Assembly (NCBI RefSeq): GCF_029960785.1
Contig: NZ_JASBQE010000022.1
Coordinates: forward strand, 62,001 to 126,000
Direction of reading: 5' to 3'
DNA: 64,000 nt
DNA from: Polyangium sp. 15x6
GTDB lineage: Bacteria; Myxococcota_A; Polyangia; Polyangiales; Polyangiaceae
Shown here: positions 20,020 to 28,454 of the stretch, piece by piece
Position numbering within the stretch: the first letter of the stretch is position 1
Layout: each line of letters begins with the position of its first letter
Notes under the pieces: generated by a model
What the model was told of the DNA's origin: nothing
Databases searched by the model: none
The model's input: the letters and a program-made list of their open reading frames with translations, nothing else
Position numbers and translations under genes: made by a program

Positions 20020-21186
20020 TCAAGGCGTGAGCGTGCAAGTGGCCGTGCTGACCGCGCCGGGGGCGATCTCGGCGGTGCACGTGGCAGTCAAGGTCACAGC
20101 GCCCGCAGCGTCATGGCCGACGAGCTGGATGTCCGCGTAGGCACCGGGACCGAGCGGCGCGAAGCGGACGGACTTGTTGCAATCGACGGCGTCCGCCTCG
20201 AGATCGCCAGGCGCGCCGAGGATGGCGTCGTACGTCGTGACGTTCTCCTTCGCGCACGAGGTGCCCGCGGCCGCGAGGACGTCCGCGAGGGAGAGGTCGA
20301 GCGCGCCGTCCTTGCTCAAAGGATCGCAGAGCGCATGGACCACGAGGCCTTCCACGGTGAGCGCCGTGCAAGAGGCGCCCCACAGGACCGGTCCGCCAGT
20401 CACGGCGCGAGCCTCGACGCGGAAGCCGTAGCTCTGGCCAGGCTTGATGTTCTGCGTGTACGGCGCAGGCGCGGGGCTCGTGCAGGGGAGGTTCAAGAGC
20501 GGGGCCAGGGCCGGATCGGTCGGGCGCACGTCGAAGCTCGCGACGTCACCGATGATCACGGGGTTGCCCTGCGGATCGAGCGCGGCCTGCGTGCACGTGA
20601 GCTCGAGGCCAGGGATGGCGCTCGTGCCGGCGAGCGTGGCGCGGGGATTGATGAGCACGCCGGTCTTGGTGGAGAGCGGCGCGAGCTCCTCGCAGGTCTT
20701 CGGCGTGGAGCGGACGTTCTGCTGCGCGGTGAGGTCCTCGCAGTAGGTGGACCAGAGCGGCGCGACGGGGCCCGCGGCCGGCGCGGCGCGGCGGACCATG
20801 CTGCGGCTGCCGGAGGAGCTGCCGCCGACGGGCGTGAGCTCGGCAGCGGGGATGTCGTAGCCGTCGACCTGGACGCGGTAGGCGTGGCCGACGAGGATCT
20901 GCCGGAAGATGACGCTCGCCGTGCAGGTGACGGGCGGCGAGGAGGGGAGCGGGAAGGGCGCAGACGCGTCGGTGACGTCGAGGACGGTGACCACGTAGCT
21001 CTGCATGGCGCCGCTCGCGGCGGAGCAAGGCACGTCGCCCAGGAAGAGGCTCGGGTCGACGAGGATGCTGGTCGGCACGGTCGTCGTGGCATCGAGATCG
21101 ATGTCGGTATCGGACGTCTCGTCGCACGCCGTGCTCGCGAGGGCGAGGGCGACGAGCGTCACGAGCACGAGGGGCCGGCGGCGCAT
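20020..21186 (-). CDS. Lipoprotein of unknown function
   Basis: A 388-residue protein from the ATG at 21186; the open frame extends upstream, but the signal sequence fixes the start: MRRRPLVLVTLVALALASTAC, with a lipobox (LASTAC) and acidic residues after the Cys (DETSDTDIDLD), typical of an outer-membrane-sorted lipoprotein. The mature part has many Cys residues in similar spacings (CTASV, CTQAAL, CTALTV, CTAEI, CTLTP) and repeated beta-strand patterns, suggesting two or three related disulphide-bonded beta domains. No family recognised. It is divergent from the next lipoprotein gene. Confidence 0.7.
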   Translation of the reverse strand: MRRRPLVLVTLVALALASTACDETSDTDIDLDATTTVPTSILVDPSLFLGDVPCSAASGAMQSYVVTVLDVTDASAPFPLPSSPPVTCTASVIFRQILVGHAYRVQVDGYDIPAAELTPVGGSSSGSRSMVRRAAPAAGPVAPLWSTYCEDLTAQQNVRSTPKTCEELAPLSTKTGVLINPRATLAGTSAIPGLELTCTQAALDPQGNPVIIGDVASFDVRPTDPALAPLLNLPCTSPAPAPYTQNIKPGQSYGFRVEARAVTGGPVLWGASCTALTVEGLVVHALCDPLSKDGALDLSLADVLAAAGTSCAKENVTTYDAILGAPGDLEADAVDCNKSVRFAPLGPGAYADIQLVGHDAAGAVTLTATCTAEIAPGAVSTATCTLTP

Positions 21187-21369
21187 GGGGCCGGCGTAGC
21201 CGATGGCCCGGCTCGATGCCAGGCAAAACACACGCGCCCACCGCGCGCGCCCCGGGCGTCCGCCGCGGCGCTCGGGGTGCGGGTGGACGGGCCGCCCCAA
21301 TCGTGATCTGCTCGATCGCGGGCGCGCGCCGTGTTCTCCGCGCACGGTCCTGCCCTTTCAGGAGGAGCG

Positions 21370-22479
21370 ATGGCGGTTCGGAGGAGCGCTACGCGTGGGC
21401 TCTTCGTCGTACTTTCCGGGGCGGCCGGGTGTCAGGTCGTGGCGGGCATCCCGGACGAGCTCTCGCTCGGGGCAGGCGGCGGAGGCACGGGCGGCGCGGC
21501 GATGTGCGTGCGCGACGAGATCCCCGAGCCGCCGACGGCGGCGGGCGCGGGCGGCGAGGGGGAGTTCGTCGTCGCGCTGCGCACGATCGACATGGAAAAA
21601 GGCCTGAACGACGCGCTGCCCGGGCTGAACCTCGACGGGCTGTGCTCGTGCACCGAGGACAAGCGCGGGTGCGAGTCGGTCGATCCGTCGGACGACAAAG
21701 GGTACTGCGACGACGACAGCGGTCACGACGCGGCGAGCTACGCGCTCTTCGGCGCGCTCGCGTACCTCATGCAGGTGGACGACATGTCGAGCTTTCTGCG
21801 CGGGCTCGCCGAGTCCGGGCAGTGGAGCGTGCTCCTCCGCGTGCGAGGCTACAGCGGGGGGAGCGACGACGATCAGGTGGAGGTCGGCTGGTACGGGAGC
21901 CTGGGCCTGTCGACATCGCCGGAGTGGCAAGGCGCGGATACGTGGTCGATCCGGCAGGAGTTTCTCGCGCCGCTCCCGATGGATCCGTACGCGCCGCAGT
22001 TCGTCGACGGCGCGGCGTACGTGACGGGCGGCAAGCTCGTCGCACGGCTGCCCCAAGCTCCGCTGGTGATCACGGACGGCGCGCTCACGTCGATACGGGC
22101 GGCGCTGTCGAACCTGGTGCTCGTGGCGCGGATCGATCGGACCGCGGATGGACGGTACCAGCTGCGCGAGGGCAGGATCGGCGCGAAGCTGCCCGTGTCC
22201 GAGCTGTTCCCGACGCTCGCGAGCTTCCGCGACACGAAGGGAAACCCGCTCTGCACGGATGCGACGCTCTACCCGGCGACGCGGCAGATCACGTGCCGCG
22301 CAGCCGACGTGCTGCTGGCCGACGCGACCGACAAGGACACGCCCTGCGAGGCGCTCTCGTTCGGCATGAACTTCGAGGCGGACGCGGTCATGCTCGGGCC
22401 GGTGTTGCAGGCCCCGCCGAGCTCCGGGGGATGCCCGGTGGAGACCGATCCCATCACCGACGCATGCAGCAACCTGTGA
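21370..22479 (+). CDS. Lipoprotein of unknown function
   Basis: A 369-residue protein from the ATG at 21370, preceded by a good GGAGGAG site; upstream codons in frame lack a signal. The signal peptide ends in a lipobox SGAAGC (Cys21), and a Gly/Ala-rich linker (GAGGGGTGGAA) follows, as in many myxobacterial surface lipoproteins. The mature part begins with a Cys-containing segment (MCVRDEIPEP) and includes several acidic, Cys-rich stretches (CSCTEDKRGCESVD). No catalytic motif or named family is visible. It is convergent with the AlaX-like gene. Confidence 0.7.
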   Translation: MAVRRSATRGLFVVLSGAAGCQVVAGIPDELSLGAGGGGTGGAAMCVRDEIPEPPTAAGAGGEGEFVVALRTIDMEKGLNDALPGLNLDGLCSCTEDKRGCESVDPSDDKGYCDDDSGHDAASYALFGALAYLMQVDDMSSFLRGLAESGQWSVLLRVRGYSGGSDDDQVEVGWYGSLGLSTSPEWQGADTWSIRQEFLAPLPMDPYAPQFVDGAAYVTGGKLVARLPQAPLVITDGALTSIRAALSNLVLVARIDRTADGRYQLREGRIGAKLPVSELFPTLASFRDTKGNPLCTDATLYPATRQITCRAADVLLADATDKDTPCEALSFGMNFEADAVMLGPVLQAPPSSGGCPVETDPITDACSNL

Positions 22480-22491
22480 ACGGGCGTGTGG

Positions 22492-23700
22492 TCAGCGTCC
22501 GAGGCCGGCGAGCGTCGCGGCCGCGATCGTCTTCCAGTCGATCCCCGCGGGCAAGCGGCCCTCGGCGCGCTCGGGCCTGCCGCCGCCGCGCCCGCCCGCC
22601 GCGGTCGCCGCGCGCTTCAGGAAGGCGCCGCAGTCGAAGTCGCTCGAGGGGCCGCGCGCCGCGAGCACGATCGTGCCTCCGTCGGCCTCGCCCGCGAGCA
22701 GCGCGACGAGATCCCCCTCGGCCGTGATGCGCCCGGCCACCGCGCGCACGAGGTCGAGCGAAGCATCCTCGATGACGCCGATCACCGCCCGCTCGCCACG
22801 CGCCCGCGTTTCCTTCACGAGCGCCTCGGCGATCGCACCGGCCACGCGTCCCCGCACGCGCCCGAGCGCCTGACGCGCCTCGTCGAGCTCGCGGCGCAGC
22901 TTCTCGATGCCCGCGGGCACGTCCTCCGGGCCGCAGGTGAGCTCGCGGGCGAGCGCGCGCACGACGTCCGCCTCGCGGGAGAGCTTCGTCCGGGCCCGCA
23001 CGCCCGCGGAGAAGGTGACGCGCATCTTGCCCTTGTACCGCTCGAGCCCGTCGATGCGAACGAAGCCGACCTGCGCGGTGTTCGTGCAGTGCGTGCCGCC
23101 GCAGGGCGAGACGTCGAAGTCGCCGATCGCGACGACACGCACGTTCTCGTGCACCTTGGGCTGCCGTCGCAGCGGGAGCGCGCGGAGCTCGTCCTCGGAA
23201 GGGAAAAACGCGCGGATGGGCGCGTCGTCGTCGATGACGGCGTTGACGAGGGCCTCGGCCTCGGCGACGGCGCGCTCGTCGAGGGCGGCGACGTCGAGGT
23301 CGATCGTGCACGCGCTCTCGCCGAGGCGCGAGGAGACGGTCTCGGCGCGGGCCACGTCGGCGAGCGCGCGCGAGAGCATGTGCTGGCCGGTGTGCTGCGC
23401 CATGTGGACGAGGCGGCGCGGCTTGTCGATCGAGCCCGAGACTTCGGCGCCGATCGCGGGTAGTGGGCCTTCGAGCACGTGATGGATGCGTCCCTCGTCG
23501 TCGACCTGCACGTCGACGACGGCGGCTTCGTCGAGGCGGCCGCGATCGGCCATCTGCCCGCCGGACTCGGGGTAAAACGCGGTGCGATCGAGCAGCACGC
23601 TCGGGCGGCCAGCGTGGGTCTCGTGGGCGATGACGACGCCGCGGAACGAGAAGAGCTTCGAGTCGTCGTGGTAGAGCGGCGAAGAGCGAGGTGTGGCCAA
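22492..23700 (-). CDS. Alanyl-tRNA editing protein (AlaX-like, with DHHA1-type tail)
   Basis: About 402 residues from a TTG at 23700 (13 bases after the preceding stop, with GGAG upstream); an ATG at 23745 inside the neighbour gene is an alternative. It matches the editing half of alanyl-tRNA synthetase: FYPESGGQMADRG, then the zinc ligands in HTGQHMLS and CGGTHC. The C-terminal 120 residues resemble the DHHA1 region. There is no synthetase core. Such proteins deacylate Ser-tRNA(Ala) or Gly-tRNA(Ala) in trans. It is the last gene of a three-gene minus-strand run after the kinase and hydrolase genes. Confidence 0.88.
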   Translation of the reverse strand: MATPRSSPLYHDDSKLFSFRGVVIAHETHAGRPSVLLDRTAFYPESGGQMADRGRLDEAAVVDVQVDDEGRIHHVLEGPLPAIGAEVSGSIDKPRRLVHMAQHTGQHMLSRALADVARAETVSSRLGESACTIDLDVAALDERAVAEAEALVNAVIDDDAPIRAFFPSEDELRALPLRRQPKVHENVRVVAIGDFDVSPCGGTHCTNTAQVGFVRIDGLERYKGKMRVTFSAGVRARTKLSREADVVRALARELTCGPEDVPAGIEKLRRELDEARQALGRVRGRVAGAIAEALVKETRARGERAVIGVIEDASLDLVRAVAGRITAEGDLVALLAGEADGGTIVLAARGPSSDFDCGAFLKRAATAAGGRGGGRPERAEGRLPAGIDWKTIAAATLAGLGR

Positions 23701-23713
23701 GGCCGAGGAGCTC

Positions 23714-24748
23714 CTACGGGCGAGACGCGGGCAGGACGTGATCACGCAGGATGTCGGGCAGGAGCCGGAGCTGGCCGCAGTGCGCGTCGCCGTCCGAGCC
23801 CGCGTATCCGCGGAGGAAGAAGTGGTTCTGATCGTGGGCGCGCGAGAGGCCGAAGGGATCCTGCGCGGGCGGCGTGGCCGGGACGTCGGCGCCGATCTCG
23901 CGCAGGAGGAACGTGCCCGTCTCGAGCGTGGAGGCGTAGTCGGGCGTGGGGACGGCCGTGTGCGTGACGAAGAGGAGAGGGCCGCCGTTCGCCGCGGCGC
24001 GCGCGAAGGACGAGAAGGGCGCGAGCTCGGTGGGATCGGGCATCTTGGCGCCGGACGTGTAGCTCGCGTAGAGCGAGTCGAGCAGGATGACGGCGTCGAC
24101 GTCGTCGCGACCTCCCGCGAGGATCCGCGAGATCGCGCCGTAGCCCGCGCTCCACGACGAGAGGACGATGCTGCGCGGGCGCGCGGCAGGGTTTTTCGTG
24201 GCGAGCGCGACCTCGCGGCTGATCGCCGAGAGCATCGCGTCGAACGTGCCTTCGGATTCGAATGTGCTCTTGTAGCCGCTCGACAGCGTGCCCGTGTCGA
24301 GGCCGGCGATCACGAGGCCGAGGCCGAGGGGCGCGAGCTGCTTGCGGATGGGCTCGGTGCCGTGGAAGTGGACGAGCAGATCGAAGCCGCCGTCGGGCGG
24401 GACGGTGAGGCTCGAAGGGACGAGCATGCGGCCGAGCGGGAGCGGTCGCCAGCCGAGGTAGTCGCCGAAGCCGTTGTCCGGGAAATCGCAGCCGCTACGA
24501 GGCGCGGCCTCCGAGACGAGCGCCGCGGGCTTGCCAGGCGCGCCGCTCGGAAGCGGCGACATCGTGAGCGTGCCTTCGGCGCCCTCGGACGTCTCCGTGT
24601 TCTTCGCGGTCGCGCCTTCGTCCTCGCTGCGCGCGGCGGATCCGATCACGACGATGGCGGCGCAGAGGCCGACCACCGCGAGATCGCGGAGCCAGTGGGG
24701 CGTCGTGCCCTTGCTCAGAAGCCGGGATCCGTGACTTTGGGTACCCAC
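23714..24748 (-). CDS. Predicted exported or membrane-anchored alpha/beta-hydrolase-like protein
   Basis: A 344-residue protein with an N-terminal hydrophobic helix (DLAVVGLCAAIVVIGSAAR), then a Ser/Thr/Glu-rich linker and a hydrolase-like domain. LLVHFHG may supply the oxyanion region, SSWSAGYG has the G-x-S-x-G-like nucleophile elbow (S-W-S-A-G), and AHDQNHFF near the end may supply the His. The substrate is unknown. The GTG start at 24748 overlaps the end of the upstream kinase gene by 34 bases, suggesting coupling; a later start is possible. Confidence 0.65.
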   Translation of the reverse strand: MGTQSHGSRLLSKGTTPHWLRDLAVVGLCAAIVVIGSAARSEDEGATAKNTETSEGAEGTLTMSPLPSGAPGKPAALVSEAAPRSGCDFPDNGFGDYLGWRPLPLGRMLVPSSLTVPPDGGFDLLVHFHGTEPIRKQLAPLGLGLVIAGLDTGTLSSGYKSTFESEGTFDAMLSAISREVALATKNPAARPRSIVLSSWSAGYGAISRILAGGRDDVDAVILLDSLYASYTSGAKMPDPTELAPFSSFARAAANGGPLLFVTHTAVPTPDYASTLETGTFLLREIGADVPATPPAQDPFGLSRAHDQNHFFLRGYAGSDGDAHCGQLRLLPDILRDHVLPASRP

Positions 24749-26346
24749 GTCGTGCTCGCCGGTGCCCCGGTGGGCTTTGCGGTCGCCGTGGCTGCGGGCT
24801 TCGTCGCGCCCGTGCCTTTCGTCGTGCCCGCGGGTTTGTCGTCGCGTTTCGTCGTCGCTTGGGGGTCCGCGTCTGCGGACGGGAGATCGTTGATGTCGAG
24901 GACCGTGCCTCCGCCCGTGCTCGCCGAGGACTCTGGGGCCGCGCCGGTCTGCACGGCCACGGGCGTCGCGGCTTGCGTGGGGGCGGGCGGGCTCGGCGGC
25001 GTGGGCGCCACGTTTCCCGCGGCGTTTCCGGCCGCCGCGCGTGGCCCCATCGTGGTGCGCAGGAACATGAACGTGCCCGCGAGCGAGAGCGCGGCCACCG
25101 CGCCGACGGCCATGAAGAGCCCCGCGCGCGTGTTCTTTTGCGGCGGCGTCGACGGCACGAGCGAACCCGACATCGCTCCGCCCGCGTACGATTCGGGCGA
25201 CGGCGGGATGATCGAGGTCGAGGAGTTCCGCGGCATGCTCGTCGGGAAGCTCGTGAGCGCCGAGTTCATGCGCGTGATCGCGATGTCCGAGACCGCCTCG
25301 TGCACGTGCGGCTGCGCGGCGCCCGGCGACATCGCGATGCCCGCGGCGCGCTCGTCGGCGGCGCGCACGGCGTCACGCAGCTCGGCGCGTCGCTTCTGGC
25401 CCCGATCGCCCATCACCGAGCGCGTGAACGCGCCGATGTCGTCATCGACGACCGATGCGCCGGACAAGGCGAGGACACGCTCGAGGGCCGCGTCGAGCTC
25501 CAGCATCGTCTGGTAGCGCTCGTTCGGATCCTTCTTCAAGCAGGTGAGCAGCACGCGCTCGAGCTCGACGGGGAAGCTCGGGTTTTTCATGCGCGGCGGG
25601 AGCAGCGGGCGCGAGATGATGTTCTTCATCGTCGCGAGATCGTTCTCGCCGAGGAACGGGTGCAGGCCCGTCGTGAGCCGGTAGAGAACGATGCCCATCG
25701 CGAAGACGTCGGTGCGCCGATCGATCTTCTGCCCGAGGGCCTGCTCGGGCGACATGTACGGCACTTTGCCCTTGAGCTGCCCTGCCGTCGTCTCGCCGCC
25801 CGCGCGGCCGAGGGCTTTCGCGACGCCGAAATCGACGAGCTTCACGATGCCGTCGTACGAGACGAGGATGTTCTGCGGCGAGACGTCGCGGTGCACCAGG
25901 TTGAGGAGCTGATCGCTGTCGTCGCGCAGCTCGTGCGCGGCGTGCAGGCCCGCGCAGGCCTGGCGGACGATGCGGAGCGCGATGCGCTGCGGCACGGGGA
26001 CGTTGCTACGCTTGGCGGTCTTCGTGATGACGCTGAGCGCCTCGCCGTCCACCCACTCCATGACGATGTAGATCGTCTCGTCCTGCTCGCCGACGTCGAG
26101 GATCTCCGCGACGTTCGGGTGATGGATGCGCGCCGCGAGCGAGGCCTCGTCGAGGAACATCTGCTCGAACTGCGGGTCGTCCGAGAGCGACGGGAGCATC
26201 GTCTTGATGGCCACCGTCTTCTGAAACCCACGCGAGCCCTTCTGCCGCGCGGCCCAGACCGTGGCCATGCCTCCCTGTGCGATCGGCAGGAGCAGCTCGT
26301 AGCGGCCGAGCACCATCCCTGGGGAGAGCGTCTCTTGTTGGGTCAT
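24715..26346 (-). CDS. Serine/threonine protein kinase (Pkn type, membrane-anchored)
   Basis: A 543-residue kinase. The N-terminal catalytic domain (about 14-285) has the Gly-rich loop AQGGMATV, VAIK lysine, catalytic loop HRDVSPQN and DFG (VDFGVA), so it should be active. A Ser/Pro-rich linker leads to one membrane helix (LFMAVGAVAALSLAGTFMF) and a low-complexity Ala/Pro/Thr/Lys tail outside the membrane. Kinases of this type are abundant in myxobacteria and control development and metabolism; the target is unknown. The tail gene overlaps the hydrolase gene at 23714-24748. Confidence 0.92.
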   Translation of the reverse strand: MTQQETLSPGMVLGRYELLLPIAQGGMATVWAARQKGSRGFQKTVAIKTMLPSLSDDPQFEQMFLDEASLAARIHHPNVAEILDVGEQDETIYIVMEWVDGEALSVITKTAKRSNVPVPQRIALRIVRQACAGLHAAHELRDDSDQLLNLVHRDVSPQNILVSYDGIVKLVDFGVAKALGRAGGETTAGQLKGKVPYMSPEQALGQKIDRRTDVFAMGIVLYRLTTGLHPFLGENDLATMKNIISRPLLPPRMKNPSFPVELERVLLTCLKKDPNERYQTMLELDAALERVLALSGASVVDDDIGAFTRSVMGDRGQKRRAELRDAVRAADERAAGIAMSPGAAQPHVHEAVSDIAITRMNSALTSFPTSMPRNSSTSIIPPSPESYAGGAMSGSLVPSTPPQKNTRAGLFMAVGAVAALSLAGTFMFLRTTMGPRAAAGNAAGNVAPTPPSPPAPTQAATPVAVQTGAAPESSASTGGGTVLDINDLPSADADPQATTKRDDKPAGTTKGTGATKPAATATAKPTGAPASTTWVPKVTDPGF

Positions 26347-26523
26347 CGGAAGGCCCAGCGAACGCCGTGAACACGGCGCCGATGCGCCATCCTAGCATCC
26401 AGGCCGCTTTCCCCGCCACGAACGCGTGAAAGAGCCGTTCGAGGCGTTTCCGACGATCAGGGCGTGCCGAGGGGGCGTGTGCGGAGGGCCTCGCAGGATC
26501 GAGGCCCTCGGGGGGCGTGGAGA

Positions 26524-27177
26524 TCAGGAGCCGGGCGGAACGGCCATGCCGAAGAGAGCCTGGTAGATCTGGCTCAGCTTCTGGTGCGACTCGCCCGTGA
26601 GCATGTCCTTGCCGTAGGGGAGCGTGAAGGGCGTGACGCCGGCGGCCTTGGAGCAGGTGAAGAACACCACGAGGTCGACGTTCGGCTGGCCCGGGCGAAC
26701 GAACGAGACGCCCATGCCGGGCGCCGTCGTGCAATTGTTCGCGCCGGCCTGGAAGCTGTCCTCGTCGCCGAAGAGGTCGAGGAGGTCGTTCTTCATGTCC
26801 TCGTTCGTGACGGGCGTCTGGGCCACGATCGCGAGGCCGTTCCAGAGCGGGACCTGCTGCTGCGCGGGCGCCGGCTGCTGCGTCTGGCCGGGGATGAGGC
26901 CCGGCGGGATGAGGCCCGGAGCCGCCTGACTCAGGCCCTGGAGGAGCTGCTGTCCCGCAGCCTGCATCTCGGGCGGGATGGGCAGCCCCGGGATGCCCGG
27001 GAGCGCGCCCGGCGTCGCCGGCGTCGCGGCGACGGGCGGCGGCGGCGCGGTCAGGCGCAGCACAGTGATTTGCGCCTGGTCCATCTGATCGAAGGGCGCC
27101 GTGCGAGAGGCACAGCCCGCCGAGAGGGGGGCGACGAAGAGGGCAAGACCGAGAAAGGTGCGGAGACTCGAGTTCAT
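26524..27177 (-). CDS. Lipoprotein, Pro/Gln-rich, unknown function
   Basis: A 217-residue protein from the ATG at 27177 (MNSSLRTFLGLALFVAPLSAGC), with a lipobox ending at Cys22. After the Cys comes a Pro/Ala/Gly/Gln-rich segment (PPPPVAATPATPGALPG), then a compact C-terminal domain with DMKNDLLDLFGDEDSF and VDLVVFFTCSKAAG. No known family was recognised. It is divergent from the Pro-rich duplicated-domain gene at 27323. Confidence 0.65.
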   Translation of the reverse strand: MNSSLRTFLGLALFVAPLSAGCASRTAPFDQMDQAQITVLRLTAPPPPVAATPATPGALPGIPGLPIPPEMQAAGQQLLQGLSQAAPGLIPPGLIPGQTQQPAPAQQQVPLWNGLAIVAQTPVTNEDMKNDLLDLFGDEDSFQAGANNCTTAPGMGVSFVRPGQPNVDLVVFFTCSKAAGVTPFTLPYGKDMLTGESHQKLSQIYQALFGMAVPPGS

Positions 27178-27322
27178 CGTTTCTACCTCGCTTAGTACCA
27201 CGGTTTGACGGACGAAGGGCAAGCCCAGTCGTCGGCAACGTGCTGAAACGTCGCGCGGCGCTCTCGACCTCCGACCGCGGCCGGCGTATGGTCTGCCGAG
27301 CGCTCACGGGCGCCCCGACGTG

Positions 27323-28453
27323 ATGGAACCGGAAATCGAGCTCGAACGATTCGCCGCGTTATGTGCGGAGGTCGAGGCTGGGACGCCCCTCGAGGAGGTT
27401 TTGCGCATCGAGGCGCTCTCCGCCGAGGCATGGGGCGTGAGCCGCAACGCCTGGATGGAGCGCATGTCGCGCGAGCCAGAGGCGACACGCAACGCGCTCG
27501 AGGCGCGCTACAAGGCAGCCTTCGAAGCGCGGTCGCGGGCCATCGAGGCCCGAAAGGCGCGCGCCGCAGCCGGTGGCGGCGAGGACGAGCCGACGCCGCA
27601 GCGCCCGCACTCGGTGCCGCTCGGGCTCATGGACACCGTGCCCATGTTGCCGACGGCCGATCCGGAGCAGCTTCTCGCGAGGCTCCGCGCGCGGAGGGCC
27701 GCCGCAGCCGCAGCAGCAGGCGAGGGGGCGACGCCGCTGGCGCCTGCCGTGAAGGGGCCGCCGCCGCCGCCGCGAGAGAGCGCGCCAGGCGCGAAGGCGC
27801 CGCCGGACGAGCACACGCCGCCGATGCGACCGCGCGTCGCCACGATTCCCGATCCGCTTCCGGCGCGGCAGACGCAGCCCGTGCCGGCGACGCCCAGCAG
27901 GCCCGCGCTGCCGTTCCAGGCCGCCCCGCTTCCGCCGCCCGCGCCTCCTCCCAAGCCGTCGTCGCCTGGCATGATGGCCGCGGCCCTTCCGCCGCCCGCG
28001 CCGCCTCCCAAGCCGATCGGCGCGGCCCCGCCGCAGCCGCAGCCCCCGCCGCAGCCCGCGGGGTACGGATATCCGCCGGCGCCCGGAGCGCCGGCCGCGG
28101 CTGGACCTGCGAGCACGGGGGCGCCGGTGTCGAGCTCGTCGTACTCGCAGCGCCCGACGCCCGTTCCCATGCCGCCGACGGTGCCGCAGCCGATGACGCT
28201 CGCGGGCTTCCCGGCGGTCGCCTCGGGCCCGCAGCTCAGCCTCGAACGGTATGCGGCGTTCGCCGCGGAGATCGCGGTGAATCCCGCGGCGCTCGGCGAG
28301 ATCCGCGCGAAGTACGGGCTCACGGACACGGCGCACACGACCGAGACCGAGGCCTGGCAGCGGCGGTTCGCGGCGGATCGCGACACGTACGTGCGGTACG
28401 CGACGCTGTACCAGCACTACCGCGACTGGTTCGCGTCGCGCGGGCCGCGTTGA
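27323..28453 (+). CDS. Protein with a duplicated helical domain joined by a Pro-rich linker
   Basis: A 376-residue protein; the ATG at 27323 is used, with a GTG directly before it. Residues 5-70 (LERFAALCAEVEAG through ALEARYKAAFEA) and the last 65 or so (LERYAAFAAEIAVN through YATLYQHYRDW) are recognisably the same helical domain: both have LER[FY]AA, a Glu-rich second helix and a Trp-containing third helix. Between them lies about 200 residues of Pro/Ala-rich linker with PPAPPPKP repeats. No signal or membrane segment; probably a cytoplasmic scaffold or adaptor (inference). It is convergent with the histidine kinase gene, one base apart. Confidence 0.7.
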   Translation: MEPEIELERFAALCAEVEAGTPLEEVLRIEALSAEAWGVSRNAWMERMSREPEATRNALEARYKAAFEARSRAIEARKARAAAGGGEDEPTPQRPHSVPLGLMDTVPMLPTADPEQLLARLRARRAAAAAAAGEGATPLAPAVKGPPPPPRESAPGAKAPPDEHTPPMRPRVATIPDPLPARQTQPVPATPSRPALPFQAAPLPPPAPPPKPSSPGMMAAALPPPAPPPKPIGAAPPQPQPPPQPAGYGYPPAPGAPAAAGPASTGAPVSSSSYSQRPTPVPMPPTVPQPMTLAGFPAVASGPQLSLERYAAFAAEIAVNPAALGEIRAKYGLTDTAHTTETEAWQRRFAADRDTYVRYATLYQHYRDWFASRGPR

Positions 28454-28454
28454 G

